A stretch of 5,290 nt of DNA. It comes from Chloroflexota bacterium (GTDB lineage Bacteria; Chloroflexota; Dehalococcoidia; SM23-28-2; RBG-16-64-32). The notes beneath the pieces were generated by a model. The model searched no databases. It was not told the origin of the DNA and saw only the letters and a list, made by a program, of their open reading frames with translations. The position numbers and the translations under genes were made by a program. The DNA is taken from the NCBI GenBank assembly GCA_022563285.1, contig JADFNQ010000108.1, positions 1 through 5,290 on the forward strand. The letters run 5' to 3'. Below, piece by piece: positions 5,252-5,290 of the stretch (within the stretch, counting starts at the first letter, position 1; every line of letters begins with the position of its first letter).

Positions 5252-5290
5252 CCCTTCGACAGGCTCAGGACATGCCCTTCGACACGGCTC
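5252..5290 (-). repeat. Two CCCTTCGAC-type interspersed repeats, inverted relative to those downstream of lepA
   Basis: CCCTTCGACAGGCTCAGGA (5252-5270) is the reverse complement form of the units at 3159-3225. A second copy begins at 5275 (CCCTTCGACACGGCTC) and is cut by the window edge. They lie upstream of lepA in noncoding DNA. Confidence 0.7.

Overview
This is a GC-rich bacterial window with three complete protein genes, one partial gene and two short intergenic stretches. The organism cannot be fixed from the sequence. High G+C at third codon positions, two genes that look leaderless, and dispersed CCCTTCGACaggCTCAGG-type repeats would fit an uncultivated environmental lineage such as a Chloroflexota (Dehalococcoidia-like) genome, but that is an inference.

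Layout. Positions 1-242 hold the start of a minus-strand gene for a charged protein of unknown function, running off the left edge. It has a TATAAT box almost touching its ATG. Diverging from it, 305-613 (+) encodes a 102-residue protein of the antibiotic-biosynthesis-monooxygenase-like (ABM, dimeric alpha/beta barrel) type with a strong ribosome binding site. A leader of about 280 bases (614-897) with several hairpins comes next.

The centrepiece is 898-2949 (+). It encodes a 683-residue protein with three domains: a sugar/inositol-phosphate nucleotidyltransferase, a membrane-embedded CDP-alcohol phosphotransferase with a perfect signature, and a HAD-superfamily phosphatase. The first two resemble the bifunctional enzyme that makes CDP-inositol and joins it to inositol-1-phosphate (IPCT/DIPPS) in di-myo-inositol-phosphate synthesis. 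The fused HAD domain could supply the final dephosphorylation, so one polypeptide may carry the whole route from inositol-1-phosphate to a phosphodiester product. Its codon use is clearly less GC-rich than that of its neighbours.

Positions 2950-3339 form a convergent intergenic stretch. It holds a possible remnant of a second ABM-type gene and a cluster of short repeats. Positions 3340-5163 (-) encode LepA (elongation factor 4), complete and canonical. Upstream of it (5164-5290) lie an extended -10 box three bases from the likely transcript start, a 26-base pure purine run, and two repeats inverted relative to those downstream of lepA.

The genes do not form one operon. Orientation changes twice, and lepA is a housekeeping gene unrelated to the fusion enzyme. 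The inositol-phosphate assignment rests on family resemblance and domain order; no inositol-1-phosphate synthase gene lies in the window to support it.
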